DNA of 64,000 nucleotides from Glandiceps talaboti (lineage: Eukaryota > Hemichordata > Enteropneusta > Spengelidae), in the NCBI RefSeq assembly GCF_964340395.1, contig NC_135560.1, positions 18,029,098 to 18,093,097 of the forward strand. Direction: 5' to 3'. How positions within the stretch are numbered: position 1 is the stretch's first letter; every line of letters begins with the position of its first letter. Below are positions 42,901 to 54,173 of the stretch, one piece after another. Under the pieces are notes generated by a model, which was not told the origin of the DNA, made no database searches, and saw only the letters and a program-made list of their open reading frames with translations. The translations under genes and the position numbers were made by a program.

Positions 42901-43578
42901 GACGGATCACTTCGTCCCAATTTGAACTCGTCCCATTTCAAGTCGTCCCACTCAACTCGTCCAATTTTCACCTCGCCCCAATTTCAACTCACCCCATTTT
43001 CAACTCGCCCAAACCCTTTATAATATAATTTACCTGTGCATATATGAAATCGAAGCTAGTAGTACTCAGTTTGGAGGGTCTGTGGTATCTCTAATGAAGT
43101 ACCAATTGCGCTGTAAACACATACTATACTTGCGTTACTAGGGAGAGGAGACACGTCTCCAAAACCCGTACGCGCGGAAGTCGTATTAAAGCGTGTCAGT
43201 CACTAATATTCTCCCTGGTTATTATCATTATCATTTCTTATTTGGGTTGTAAACATTAAGTCCTAATGTGAAAAGTGATATTCCATGACTGAAAGCTGCT
43301 GTGCTAGTATAAGTTCGAGATCTACCAAACACTTAGCCAAAACCCACACCACTTTCTGCTACGAAATGTTACATTAGCTATACGCTTCAACTGGCCACGT
43401 AGGTAAAATCATGTAAATTTTCCGGTCACAGTACTTCGAGTCCATGTATCGTTTAGATTTATAAACGTTTCCTAGTGTTGTTGGGGCGAGTTGAAAATGG
43501 GACGAGTTAAAAATGGGGCGAGTTGAAAATGGGGCGAGTTGAAATGGGACGAGTTGAAAATGGGACGAAGTGAATCGC
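42901..43578. mobile_element. Foldback-like element with 16-bp minisatellite ends
   Basis: The left end (42901-43013) is a run of degenerate units like CAACTCGTCCCATTTT. The right end (43482-43578) is the inverted form, units like GGGGCGAGTTGAAAAT. The outermost bases pair (GATCACTTCGTCCCA against the complement of GGGACGAAGTGAATC). About 470 bp of single-copy sequence lies between. No transposase is present and no target duplication is clear. Confidence 0.8.
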
Positions 43579-43859
43579 AATCTTAGATCTAGTTTGTTAA
43601 TAAGTGGAAGCATTTTCCAAGGTTGGTTAAAAAAACTTGATTATTTTGTTTGGTAATAATAAATTGGTTTAAAGATCAGTTAGCCAAGTGAGCAGTCAAC
43701 TCCAACTCCTCATGGATTGTTTTACCAGCTATCTATCTTAAATAGAAGCATGGATTGTTAACTGCTACGTATTGCTACTTACACAGAACAAGTTAGTTGT
43801 GAACCAGTGACATGTAGGTATACACAGAGAACCTTGCACATCCGAGAATGTGGCCTCAT

Positions 43860-44480
43860 CCTAGTGCTAGGAAGAAGAGCACAGCTATGTACCAGCTATG
43901 TGCCTCACAGCCCCGTTACAGGGTATATTTTACCACAGCCCTGGTACATGGTTGTGAAAAATAAGCCTGTTGAATGGATGTGGAATACCGCCTCTGTACC
44001 ATGACTGTTTTGCACATCCCAGTACCATAGCTGTTTACTGCATACCTGCATACACACATGTAACAGCTATGGTGGAATAATACCCTGTAGCAACCCTTTT
44101 GTTCATATCTTACTAACATTGCTCACATAGCTGGTACATGGCTGTGGGAAATACCTATGTTACAGCTGTGCTAAAATAGCTGATACATGGCTGTGGGAAA
44201 TACCTGTGTTACAGCTATGCTGGTACATGGCTGTGGGAAAAAGCTCTTGTACATGGATGTTGTAAAAACCTATGCTGCATTGCTATTTTCCCATACATTG
44301 GTGTTGGCATACCAGTTACACATCTGTCAAATCTAGGTAGTATGTTACACCTAGTGTGTTGGCCAGAGCTGTTACAGGGATATTCTACACAAAGCTGGTA
44401 CAGTCCCCGTGGCTCCACTGACCTGGTACACCTATATGTACACAACCCTGTCCTAGGCATGTGAATGTTACAGAGTAAGT
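43860..44480. repeat. Degenerate array of about 49 bp with GGTACATGGCTGTGG and ACAGCTATG
   Basis: Related motifs recur many times: GTACATGGCTGTGGGAAA at 44135, 44184 and 44224, and ACAGCTATG or its variants throughout. Spacing is about 49 bp with deletions (40 and 26 bp). The 5' part (43860-44090) is more diverged and has some copies inverted. The array lies just upstream of the dioxygenase gene; no coding sense is seen. Confidence 0.7.
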
Positions 44481-44660
44481 GGTGTAGTGTACCGTACATC
44501 TCCAGAAAACCAAATTTTCATAAAAGATATATTTAATTGGTTACATTACTTATCAAGAGTTGTGCTTCAGAGCCAATGGCACTACTTGTTAATTCATTTG
44601 ATATTTTAATACCTTTCTATTATATTATTACGGTTTTTATCGACACATTACAGGAATGAC

Positions 44661-47600
44661 ATGGCTTCCGTCTTTCTGCGTATGTCGGCACAGTGCGTCG
44701 GACGTCTTCCCAGATGTCTACAGACGGCTTCGCAAATGACCAATGTCGTCAACCGAAGAACCACGAGTCAAGTTGGCATTCACCGTTTGCTTTGTACGGA
44801 CCACTCTCGAATTTTACGCTATGGCATATCATCACTCCAGAACTACCGAGTGTCCCCAGACATCCAGAAGAAGAAGGAGACTACCATCACTCGTACCCCA
44901 CAGCGTGGAATCCATCATGATTTGAAAGCCGTGGGTCATTTACACCAAGCTGAAAGGTGTGACGATGAGAAGGAACTCCGATTACGATGGAATGATGGAT
45001 ATACCCACGAGTATCCGTATGTCTGGCTCCGAGATTGCTGTCGATGTCCGTTATGTTTCCATTCTGATGCAAAGGCGCGTAAAGTTTTAATCGAAGATCT
45101 GGACATAGATATTTTGCCATCTAGTATTGAATTATCCGAAGACGGGAAAAGTGTGACGGTCGTTTGGCCTGACAACCATCGTTCCATATTTGAGAGTGAT
45201 TTTTTAAGAGGCATAGAGTTCAAGGATGCCAGGCCGGCGACGAAATCTAAAATCTGGGGTTCAGAGCTGACAAATAATTTGCCAACTTTTCAGTTTGAAG
45301 ATGTTATGAGCAATGACAATACTTTACTTGAATTTCTGGAAGGACTTCGCGATATTGGATTAATTTTGGTGAAAAATACGCCCACCGAGATGGGCCAAGT
45401 GGAAAAGTTCGGTGGCAGGGTATCTCACATTCGAGTCACTAACTATGGGTAGGTTGCCAAATACTCTTCACACATGATTGTACAAACATATAAGAAGTCC
45501 CTAAGAAGTGACATTGCTATGGCTATTTATTCATAAATTACCAAGCTAGAACGAGTATCTGCTTGAACTTGATACCCCCAGTGCATATTTGTTTAAATTT
45601 ACAAGAAGTCTTACAGTTTTGGGTCTGTTCAGCTTGACATGCCAACCCATCACCCGTACCCACCAAAATACACCTTTTCGTCAATTCATCAAACGTGATG
45701 CCATTCATATTAATATCAAGGATTCGCAAAAGAAACTTTAGACTTTGTCAGTGATATTTTTTTAAAACTTTATTTCATTGCCTGTAGTGCTGGGTTTAGT
45801 GTAAGAAGTAAACATGAACCAAGTAACCTTGCATATACTGGAGTAAAACTGGGACTGCATTGTGATCTACCATTTTATCACTACTCACCAGGGGTAAGTA
45901 AAGTATGCCAATTGTAAGAGATGGCGAGGTGGATAGCTATAAGCCTAACTAATTATCTCTAGAGTTAGGAAAAATGTATACTTTATGGAAAAACCTCTAT
46001 GGTTCATACTGGGGGTTCATACACGAGTTCTCTTTTTCCACTTTGATTGAGAAACAGACGTGGTGTTTCATTTTCTAGCCTTTATAGCTTTGAACTTTTG
46101 AAGACATTGAAACTTCGAAATGTACTGGGTCTTGCAACATGATCACGAATGTATTAGTATACTGCTGCTGTTTGCTATAACTGTGTTGTGGCGAATACAT
46201 GGTACGTGTATCACACATGTTGACACATTGTCACACTTAATATCAACACTTGTCAGCAATACTAACGACAGAACAGTCACCGCAACCATTTAGGGATGCA
46301 TGCATACAATTATGCAAACCTGTTGATCTAGCCGTGACTATAGGCTTCTCCCTCCACAAGAAATTTAACATCAACTGCAACTGCAAACACAGGTAAATCA
46401 TCGAACACACCTTTGATGATAAATAAGGGCCTAAAAACATTCCAACATCGAATCTTTCTGTGTAGAACTAGAAGAGCGACAACGGTAAATCGTATATCTA
46501 AGAAAATGAGCCAAAAATACAATTATTATTTAGGTTCGCTCTGTATGCTTTGTTTGTGGTAAAAACTGCCTATTCCGTTGCCTATGTTCCATCCATGCTT
46601 TATTCCAATAACATAATAAACTCCCTAAATGTTCTTCCACATTACAGATACAAGTTCTTCACTGTATAAAGCAATGTGATGGCGAAGGTGGTGAGAGTCT
46701 GTTTGCTGACGGTTTTAGGGCGGCAATGGATATTAAAGAGGAGGATCCGGAAGCGTATGAGACGCTGGCATCCATTTATATTGACTATATAGATATCGGT
46801 TCTGATTTCTACAAGTTTCATTTGAAGAATTCATGGAAAGTGTTAACGTGAGTGATGAGTTGCCAAGATTTTTTTTGTTCATCTCTTTCAACGCGAACCA
46901 CTTCCAAACGTCTGTCGACTTCACTATAGAAATTGAACTACCAAATATATATGTCCTCCTTCTACCATGCATCTTCTTTCTTCCAGTTTTACCTCAGAAA
47001 AACAGGTGACATTGTCTCCTTTTATAACACATCGTTGTCATATAGCCTTCAGTGATTGGATTAGATCGGATCACGTGGTATGGACTATTGATCCATAGTG
47101 CGCTCAATTTGCATTTAGGGGCACAATTCGCATTCTATTTTTCCCCAGGGCAATATTCATGCAGCACGGAAGTCTTATCGGGGATTTGCTTTGACTATGG
47201 AAAGAATATGTATCTGGGAATGTGACATGTGATGTGTTATAAAAGAAAATTATTGCCTGGTATTATTCGGGTACAAGTAGTAGACGTCATGCTATCCCTC
47301 GTGCTGTTATGTAGCAACTATATATTTCCCTCGGCTCTCAGCCTTGGCAAGTAATTAATTTCAACGTCTTTATCGTTTTAGATTTGATAGATTCGGTGAA
47401 CTGCTTGCGATTCACTATAACCATGGTGTGCGGGATTACAGAATGCGAACATCGAAGGAGAACGTATACAAGTGTTACAGAGCCATGAAGAAATTCTATA
47501 GCATTATGAACCGTGAAGAAAACTTGGTCAAGTTTAAGTTGGAAAGTGGTAGGTGAAAATCATTCTTAACTGAGGCCTGAGTATAAAATTTTACCTATTT

Positions 47601-48234
47601 TATGTTTAGTTTTAAATGATACCGTGACGACGACGACAGCGACATGTCAGTTATGGGGAAGCTAATCTAGAACTATCGTCGCATGATGTTGATGCAAGCT
47701 AGCGCTGTTGAAGTACTTACACTTGCAGTTGAGTGGAGTGGAGTGGAGTCATTGATAGCAAGTTTTCCTCACGTGGTCGTACTTTTAACCTCATTCAGTG
47801 TTTACTCTGTCCTTATTACAAGGTGATTATATCCACATGACTAAGGCACCGCTATCGTCCACTTCCACTTTGTAAAGTGCGTTCCATAGTTTTATTAATA
47901 GTTTTATTAATTCATGTCTATCTTAATTGTTCAATAGCTTGCTTTCCATAGTAAATGCTGTTAACCTGTCCTTTCTTCATCTCTGCCCTTTCTTCCGATC
48001 CGAAACACACCAATGTTCCTCGGCCAATCTTTTGTAAACTTCGTGTCGTACATACATTTACCCCCAGGTGACATGGTTGTATTCAACAACACACGAACCC
48101 TACACGGAAGAACAGAATTCCGCGTGGCGCAACATGGGGAGAGACATCTGGAAGGAATATACCTCGACTGGGACTGTGTTCATTCCAGGATCAGAGTCCT
48201 TAGGGAAGAGCTGGGAATGCCAATTCTCGACTAA
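44661..48234 (+). CDS. BBOX1: Gamma-butyrobetaine dioxygenase-like 2-oxoglutarate/Fe(II) oxygenase, 5 exons, complete
   Basis: Predicted to hydroxylate gamma-butyrobetaine to L-carnitine using 2-oxoglutarate, O2, Fe(II) and ascorbate. Exons 44661-45448, 45788-45893, 46648-46847, 47382-47548, 48068-48234; 1428 nt, 475 aa, all in phase. The GBBH N-terminal zinc domain has C127/C129/C132 in WLRDCCRCPLC and H173 in WPDNH. The iron site is H287-x-D289 in KLGLHCDLPF with distal H433 in RTLHGR; R446 (ERHLEG) should bind 2-oxoglutarate. YLDWDCVHSRIRVLRE matches the BBOX1 C-terminus. Residues 1-90 are an extra, Arg/Ser-rich leader nearly free of acidic residues, likely a mitochondrial presequence, absent from the 387-aa human BBOX1. 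An acceptor-like TTACAG ends 3 nt before the first ATG context, hinting at an upstream non-coding exon. TMLHE is the alternative, but the C-terminus and Zn site favour BBOX1. Confidence 0.92.
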
Positions 48235-48452
48235 CGCAACATAAGTATACATGTAATGTAAAACTGAGGGGAGGTTTCCCACACACACTTCTAATGTTGC
48301 TCAGTGTGATTTGGGATATGATGGCCAATAACTGCACAACTGTGTACTTCAATTCTTGTTTTACATGGCGCGTATACAAATACAATCAAACATATCATTA
48401 TATAAATTTCTTTTGCAACGCTTTTTTTATATTCGCTATGTTTGGTCGCAAT

Positions 48453-48661
48453 CACAGGGGCGTGTAATATTTCATAGATCGTTGTTTTCCAGGTCTACAG
48501 ACTAAATATAACAACCTTTTGATTATATATTCCTACATGTATATTCGTAGTATGGAGATTGATATATTTGTAGCAGCAAGATTCGTACTATATTTTCCTA
48601 AGAAAACGACATTCTAAGCAATAAGAAAACAACAATCTATGAAATATTACACGCCCCTGTG
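48453..48661. mobile_element. MITE, 209 bp, about 37-bp TIRs, 8-bp target duplication (hAT-like)
   Basis: Ends are CACAGGGGCGTGTAATATTT and its inverted copy, paired over about 37 bp with one or two mismatches. Both sides are flanked by the exact 8 bp GTCGCAAT (48445-48452 and 48662-48669). An 8-bp duplication suits the hAT superfamily. It lies about 220 bp beyond the dioxygenase stop, probably in its 3' UTR. Confidence 0.88.
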
Positions 48662-49161
48662 GTCGCAATATGTTTTCAAGTGAAGTGCATAAAACACGTG
48701 TGTCTGGTTCGTCGGGTCTTTACCACTGCATGACGCGTACGGCTAGACTATTCGATCAAAATTGCTATCATAAAGTAAGACACTTTCGACTTTTATCTTA
48801 TTATAAATCACAGTAGCGGTAGAGTGAAAGATCAGCTGTTGGGGGCGCTCTTCTTATCCCTTTCAACAATATGAGAGCGAGGACGTTGAGATATGGAATC
48901 GACCTTGCTTTGACAACAGTATTATATTCATCAGAGATTGCATGTGAACGTGTTACACTGTAAGAAAAAAAATCCAAGACTAACGAGGATAGGAATTTCA
49001 TTATAATACATATTAGTATGTTGAATAGCTGAAACTTTTGTCATAATTGGAACGGGTCATTTTAATTTGAACAATGCAATATACTAGTAATTAAAATATT
49101 TTAAACAATCACTGACAGGATGTATACGTTGTGACCTGGTTTGAATGTGAATGTGGGTGTA

Positions 49162-49300
49162 GGGGGTCTCGTAGGCAGAGCCCCCAGTAGTCTATCTGCT
49201 AGACCTCGGATGTTCTTCCGATAGAATACGACACACGACCGAACCTCGCTATCGAGGATGGAACATGTTCGGGCAAGCCCTCACTGCGAACTTCGTTCGC
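49162..49300. other. GC-richer island with several adjacent hairpins
   Basis: Within 140 bases lie GGGGG/CCCCC (49162-49185), CGGA/TCCG (49207-49220), CCTCG/CGAGG (49244-49257), GAACATGTTC (49261-49270, a perfect palindrome) and GCGAAC/GTTCGC (49286-49300). CCGAAC/GTTCGG (49239-49272) encloses the third. The rest of 48662-49767 shows no gene. It may be a structured RNA or a worn transposon. Confidence 0.4.
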
Positions 49301-49767
49301 TTTAATATAGTATCGAAATAAAGCCAGAACGTCTAGCAGCAAGACTAAGACTGGGTAACACTAAAGAGACTAAGTGTACATGTGAAAATAAACTATGGGG
49401 ATACAGTTGTATAATAATATCATCAAGTCATTACAAAAGGAACAGTGGTATTAGTAGGATATACAACGACGGAGGCACACTAACGTCTCTTCTTTGTAAA
49501 TGATGATGTATATTGGTCAGTATTCATATACTTTCATACATTTGGTATCTGAGCCCCAATATAATTGGAAATATTGAACAGTTATAGGAAGATTGTCTTT
49601 TGGCGGGGATTGCACTAAGTGAAAGTGAAGTGTAAGAGAGTTAAATAAAAGAGATCAGTAAAGTCCATTGACAAAATACTAACCGTACAGTTAGATTTGT
49701 GTAAATCGTCTGGCAAATCTTTCCAATTTTGTATTGTACATAAATATTATAAAGTCCACTACATAGT

Positions 49768-51565
49768 TTAAATTGTTATCATTGTAATTCCAATGGCGAC
49801 TGCAGTGAAAGTGACTACTACGATGACACTTTGAGTAGCCGGATGTGCACCATTACATAGGTTATCCACACAGCAGTAAGTACACGGTCCAGTACCCAGG
49901 AAAGTTTCACATTTCTCACTACAGGAGGATGTACATCCTTTACTTGTCGACATTAGATCATCCAAAAGATAAGTATCCACTTTCTGAAACAAATATGGGG
50001 AGAATATAGACAGTTACTTGAAGGACGTTTGGCCGTGTACATGTGCTCGGGTTCAGCTCATCTGTAAGGTATGCCGTGACGGGCGCTCTCACACATCGGT
50101 CAAACCTTCTCAATGAGAGGGTCTCGATGAGGGGTAATTGCGCCATCTTGGTTAGAGTTAAATCTATTTTGTCCAGGCCAATGTCTATGTAAAGCTAGGA
50201 GATGATGGTGATAATATAAGATTACGAAAACTTATTGTAACTTTAATTTACGAACAATTTTGGGCTTCTTCCGACGCCCCTTTCAAAAGAAGAAATAGGT
50301 CTTGCCATGATTGTTGGCTGTGAATCTGACGAGCCCTCTTGACAGATTGTCGTGCAAAAAGCGAATTGAATTGATCCATACGTACTTTCTGTTATATAGA
50401 AATCCAGTTAAAAGTAGTTTCACAGTGATGTGGCAAGTTAGTATCACCGTAGTCTGCATGGCCAACGTTATCGGGATGGGCTTATATAAGTACACTGAGG
50501 CAAGGAACGATACAATCTGATTAAAATCCGATGTAGATGTCGGCTAATCGTTCATTGCTATTTTACCTTCGTCATTTTGCCCTCTACGTAGAGGAGACGA
50601 TCAGGCTAAAAAATTTAAACATGTACCAAGAAGGTCAATTCAGGCAAAATAACGAAGGTAAAATAGCAATGAACGATTAGCCGACATCTACATCGGATTT
50701 TAATCAGATTGGGAACGATATTACCGTACACATGTATCAATTATTATTTTTTCCGTGAAATCAAAGTGTCATAGTCTTTGAAATCGAAGTGAGTGTGATT
50801 AAGTTCCAGGCTTGTACAACTCCATGAGAGATGAGTGCACACCAGTTGCATTCCATTTCTTACCTGACAATAGCCATCACATTCTACTATATCATGATTG
50901 GAACACACTGCGGAAAACTTGTCGGTCGTCAAAGCCGTACATCGATAACATTCATTACCTGCATTAACATATATAAACAAGCAAAAAAAATCAACATACC
51001 TAGAAAATACGAGACAAGAACAACGTTTTCGGTATAGAATGGAAAACTCATGTCACTTATACTAAGTTATAGATTATCATTTCTATGACAACACAGAAGG
51101 GGCCACGTACGTTAAATATACGGTTATTGTAAATCCGCCTGACGGTGTCGAAAGTTGGGAATACTTTATATTTGTACAAATAAAACTGTGACAAACATAA
51201 TTTATAACATGTTGTGAAGAACTATCAAGGAATGTGATGATACAGGTTACTCACGATATGCTAAGACAGACCGTCACGTTATATCTTTAATACAGATGGA
51301 ACGGGTGGGGGGGGGGTGCATTCTTAAATTTACTTGTCGACATCAGATCAAATAGGAGTAATTTACACCAGGAATGCGGATGGTAACTATTGAAAAGTGA
51401 CAATCGCATGTGGACAAAGTTTACAAGTGTGTACGTGTTAATTCTAAATATCTACAATATATAATGGTATTAAATCAGTTTACCGTCTGTCACTCTCCAA
51501 ATAACAGCTAGTATCAGCATGAGACGCGGATCCAACCTCAACAGGGTAAACTGTACCAATGACAT
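49768..51565 (-). CDS. Ly6/uPAR (three-finger) domain protein, GPI-anchor type, 3 exons
   Basis: Small secreted, cell-surface three-finger protein; partner unknown. Exons on the minus strand: 51565-51484, 50958-50864, 49983-49768; 393 nt, 130 aa, in phase. A hydrophobic leader (RLMLILAVIW) is followed by the domain start GNECYRCT, 12 cysteines in all, and the closing CCVDNLCNG typical of Ly6 (CCxxDLCN). The tail (SVIVVVTFTAVAIGITMITI) is hydrophobic to the last residue, as expected of a GPI-addition signal. The three-exon layout (leader, fingers 1-2, finger 3 plus tail) is the usual one. Intron 2 contains a MITE (50513-50711). Met1 is chosen because it opens the only leader in phase; a later Met (residue 16) could also serve. 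Confidence 0.85.
50513..50711. mobile_element. MITE (family A, copy 2), 199 bp, exact 9-bp target duplication
   Basis: Same family as 24461-24660: begins CAATCTGATTAAAATCCGAT, arms pair over about 80 bp, with a different centre. Flanked on both sides by GGAACGATA (50504-50512 and 50712-50720), an exact 9-bp duplication. It lies in intron 2 of the Ly6 gene. Confidence 0.93.
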
Positions 51566-54173
51566 AGCTGTATACTGAATAAATAAGATAGAGTGAAATT
51601 ACATAGTTAAAAAAATAACATTTTGGTTAGCTTTGAACCCAGTCTGTGTTCGAGATTTTCAAAGATCTGGTAAGGTTTTGTTAGATGATCGACCGCGTTG
51701 TACACAAGTGAGCAAGACTGACAATTTGCAGTTGAAAGCTCTCAACTTATCAAATTATACTCTGTGTGTGTTGCAGCACTCACATGTACATGCTTCCCTC
51801 CCACCGATTTTACATCTAAATTTTAAAGATAGTATCAAGTCTTGACCAAGGAGGGTTTAAGTCTCCTTGCCTGGACATACAACATTGCAAAATCTAGATT
51901 TAGAGGCACCAGGCATGATAACCTTCGAAGGGTTCATTTATATATCGCATATATCGTTGATGAATACTTGTTTTTCGATCGAACACGTTCCTTACCCGCA
52001 CTGTCACGCTAGTTTACGACCGACATCGATCATGGGTGTACAACGTGGTTGTGAAACATCAACGCAAACGAATGTTGTTGTCTGTAATGTTCGACTAGGA
52101 CAGTATGCAACTTGTATGTAAACTGCTTCTGGAGACAAGTACAGGAGTCTATATCGGATATCTTTGTCTATCATTACCACCAAGGAATCATGTCCAGTTC
52201 GTTTTTCATCCAAGGAATTCTAAATTCGAGAATTTTAAAGTGAACACAGGGGACTGGTGAGTTCTATCATTCGTACGCGTAACAAAACAACTTTTTATAT
52301 ACTTCTATTCTCGCGGGAATATTTGTGATCGAAAACAGCAAGGCCGGATCGAAAGTAGAATGAATTGAACGAGTCGTAACCCTTAGAACTGCAGTGGGAA
52401 CACCCCGGTTTTACCATGCACAAGCCAAGTTCAACAAAAAATATGGAATTTATGCCTGGCTCGTTCAAAGCAGGGACGTATAAATACATACGTGTGTTTA
52501 CTGTTTATCATGTTTATACCGTCACTGTTCTATGTCACGACAACGCGTGTTTACGTCATTGGTTCTGCTGTGTTCAAAATGAGTTCAAATATTCAAAATT
52601 GTCATTACTTTCCCTTATTTTCCTTTGATATTAGAGATACACTCCTTCACACTTCGCTGCCCTGGCAATTTTCTCTTCAGGAAATGCCTGAGGCAATCAG
52701 GCAACACATTTTTTAAATAAACAATTCTGAGTGTGTGTTAGTTCTTTAACTACTTCCCCTTTCCAAAGTTAGAGGGCTTGAAAAAAAACCCCACAATTCT
52801 CTCCCCTATAGAAGTAGAGGAGACTGACATCAGAAGGAATATCACTGGATCCTGGGCATGGCTCCATGTGTACGAACAAATAGAACAGGACATTACTAGT
52901 AGTACAGACACATTTACAAGTATGGTCATATGATGGATTTATACTCACACACACAGGATCAAAAAATGGTACATATACACTGAACGTTTCTTTCTCATAT
53001 ACTGTTTTAATGTCCGTAAAACCCACTTTTGTATTACATTTTTTATAAAATGCATTACATAATTCAATGTGACAAAAGATAGAATGTAATTGACTTAAAA
53101 TGTACAAAATAATAGTGTCTACAATCTAACACTTGTTGAGATCTCTTAGTTTGAACCTATATGTGACTTGGGCTTGCTGAAACGTGTACAAAGGGAAGGA
53201 ATACCACAACTACTTTTCAATCTACATTGTACACAAATTAAATGTCAACCAAAAAGTTTTAAAAGAACTTTGCTATACTGTACATGAGACAATATTCACC
53301 TGTCTGTGAATTTAATTACATCAGATTATTCAATTCTGTATTTAATACACTACATGCATCACATGGTGAGAATTGTTTACGACTTTTATTTAGAAATGTT
53401 CAGATGCTGGGTATTCAAAAATTGGCCGTAGGAGTGGAGTGTAGACAAAATAATGGAATTTTGGCATTCTCTCACATTATTTCTTGTAGTTTTAACTTGT
53501 GTTGCAGTAATGTTATTAATAGTAAAACAGACTGAAACTAAACAACTTTCATTAAAGGCCAATCCGAACAGTATTTTAAGTTTGGGTGTGAAGACCATTT
53601 GTTTGATAGAGGTACAGCAAAGTTGCTCCTAAACAAAAGAAATGTCCTCCTTATTCCCTGTTAGTGCTACTAATAATAAGATAATAGTAATCCAAGAACA
53701 TGGTAGTCAAACATTGGGGTTTAAATGCTTCAAGTCTAATACTTCAATACTCCGAATAACTTCTACTGACTTAGGGATTCTCCAAAGACTATCCTAACAT
53801 ACAAGGGTCCATCCTTTGATTCCTTGAAAGCAAACGGAGTAAATTTCATACTCAATGTCTTATTATCTTGTAAAAATTCAAACAAACTGATCACCATTTC
53901 CAAGGACATATATATCATTCTAACAGCTATTATAGTGACCAAGGTATTAGTTTGTCAGTCTTTGCTGGCCAAATCATACTGATGCTTCAAAGTATTGGGT
54001 AAGTATAGTATTTTATCAATATCTTTGTTTATTACAAATACTAGACTGTAAGATACATTGTGTTGTTCAGCACTATCAGATGAGTGTTAGCTGATACTGT
54101 GGTAGAATGTTGTATCTTACAGACTATGTGAATCATTCATTCACAAGAAACAAAAAGTTATTAATTTTGTTAT
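51566..54173. other. Intergenic interval between the Ly6 gene and RSL24D1
   Basis: No frame resembles a known protein. The left part should hold the Ly6 promoter. The right part should hold the RSL24D1 3' UTR, with a candidate AATAAA on the minus strand at about 54028-54033, 140 nt after its stop. Confidence 0.5.
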
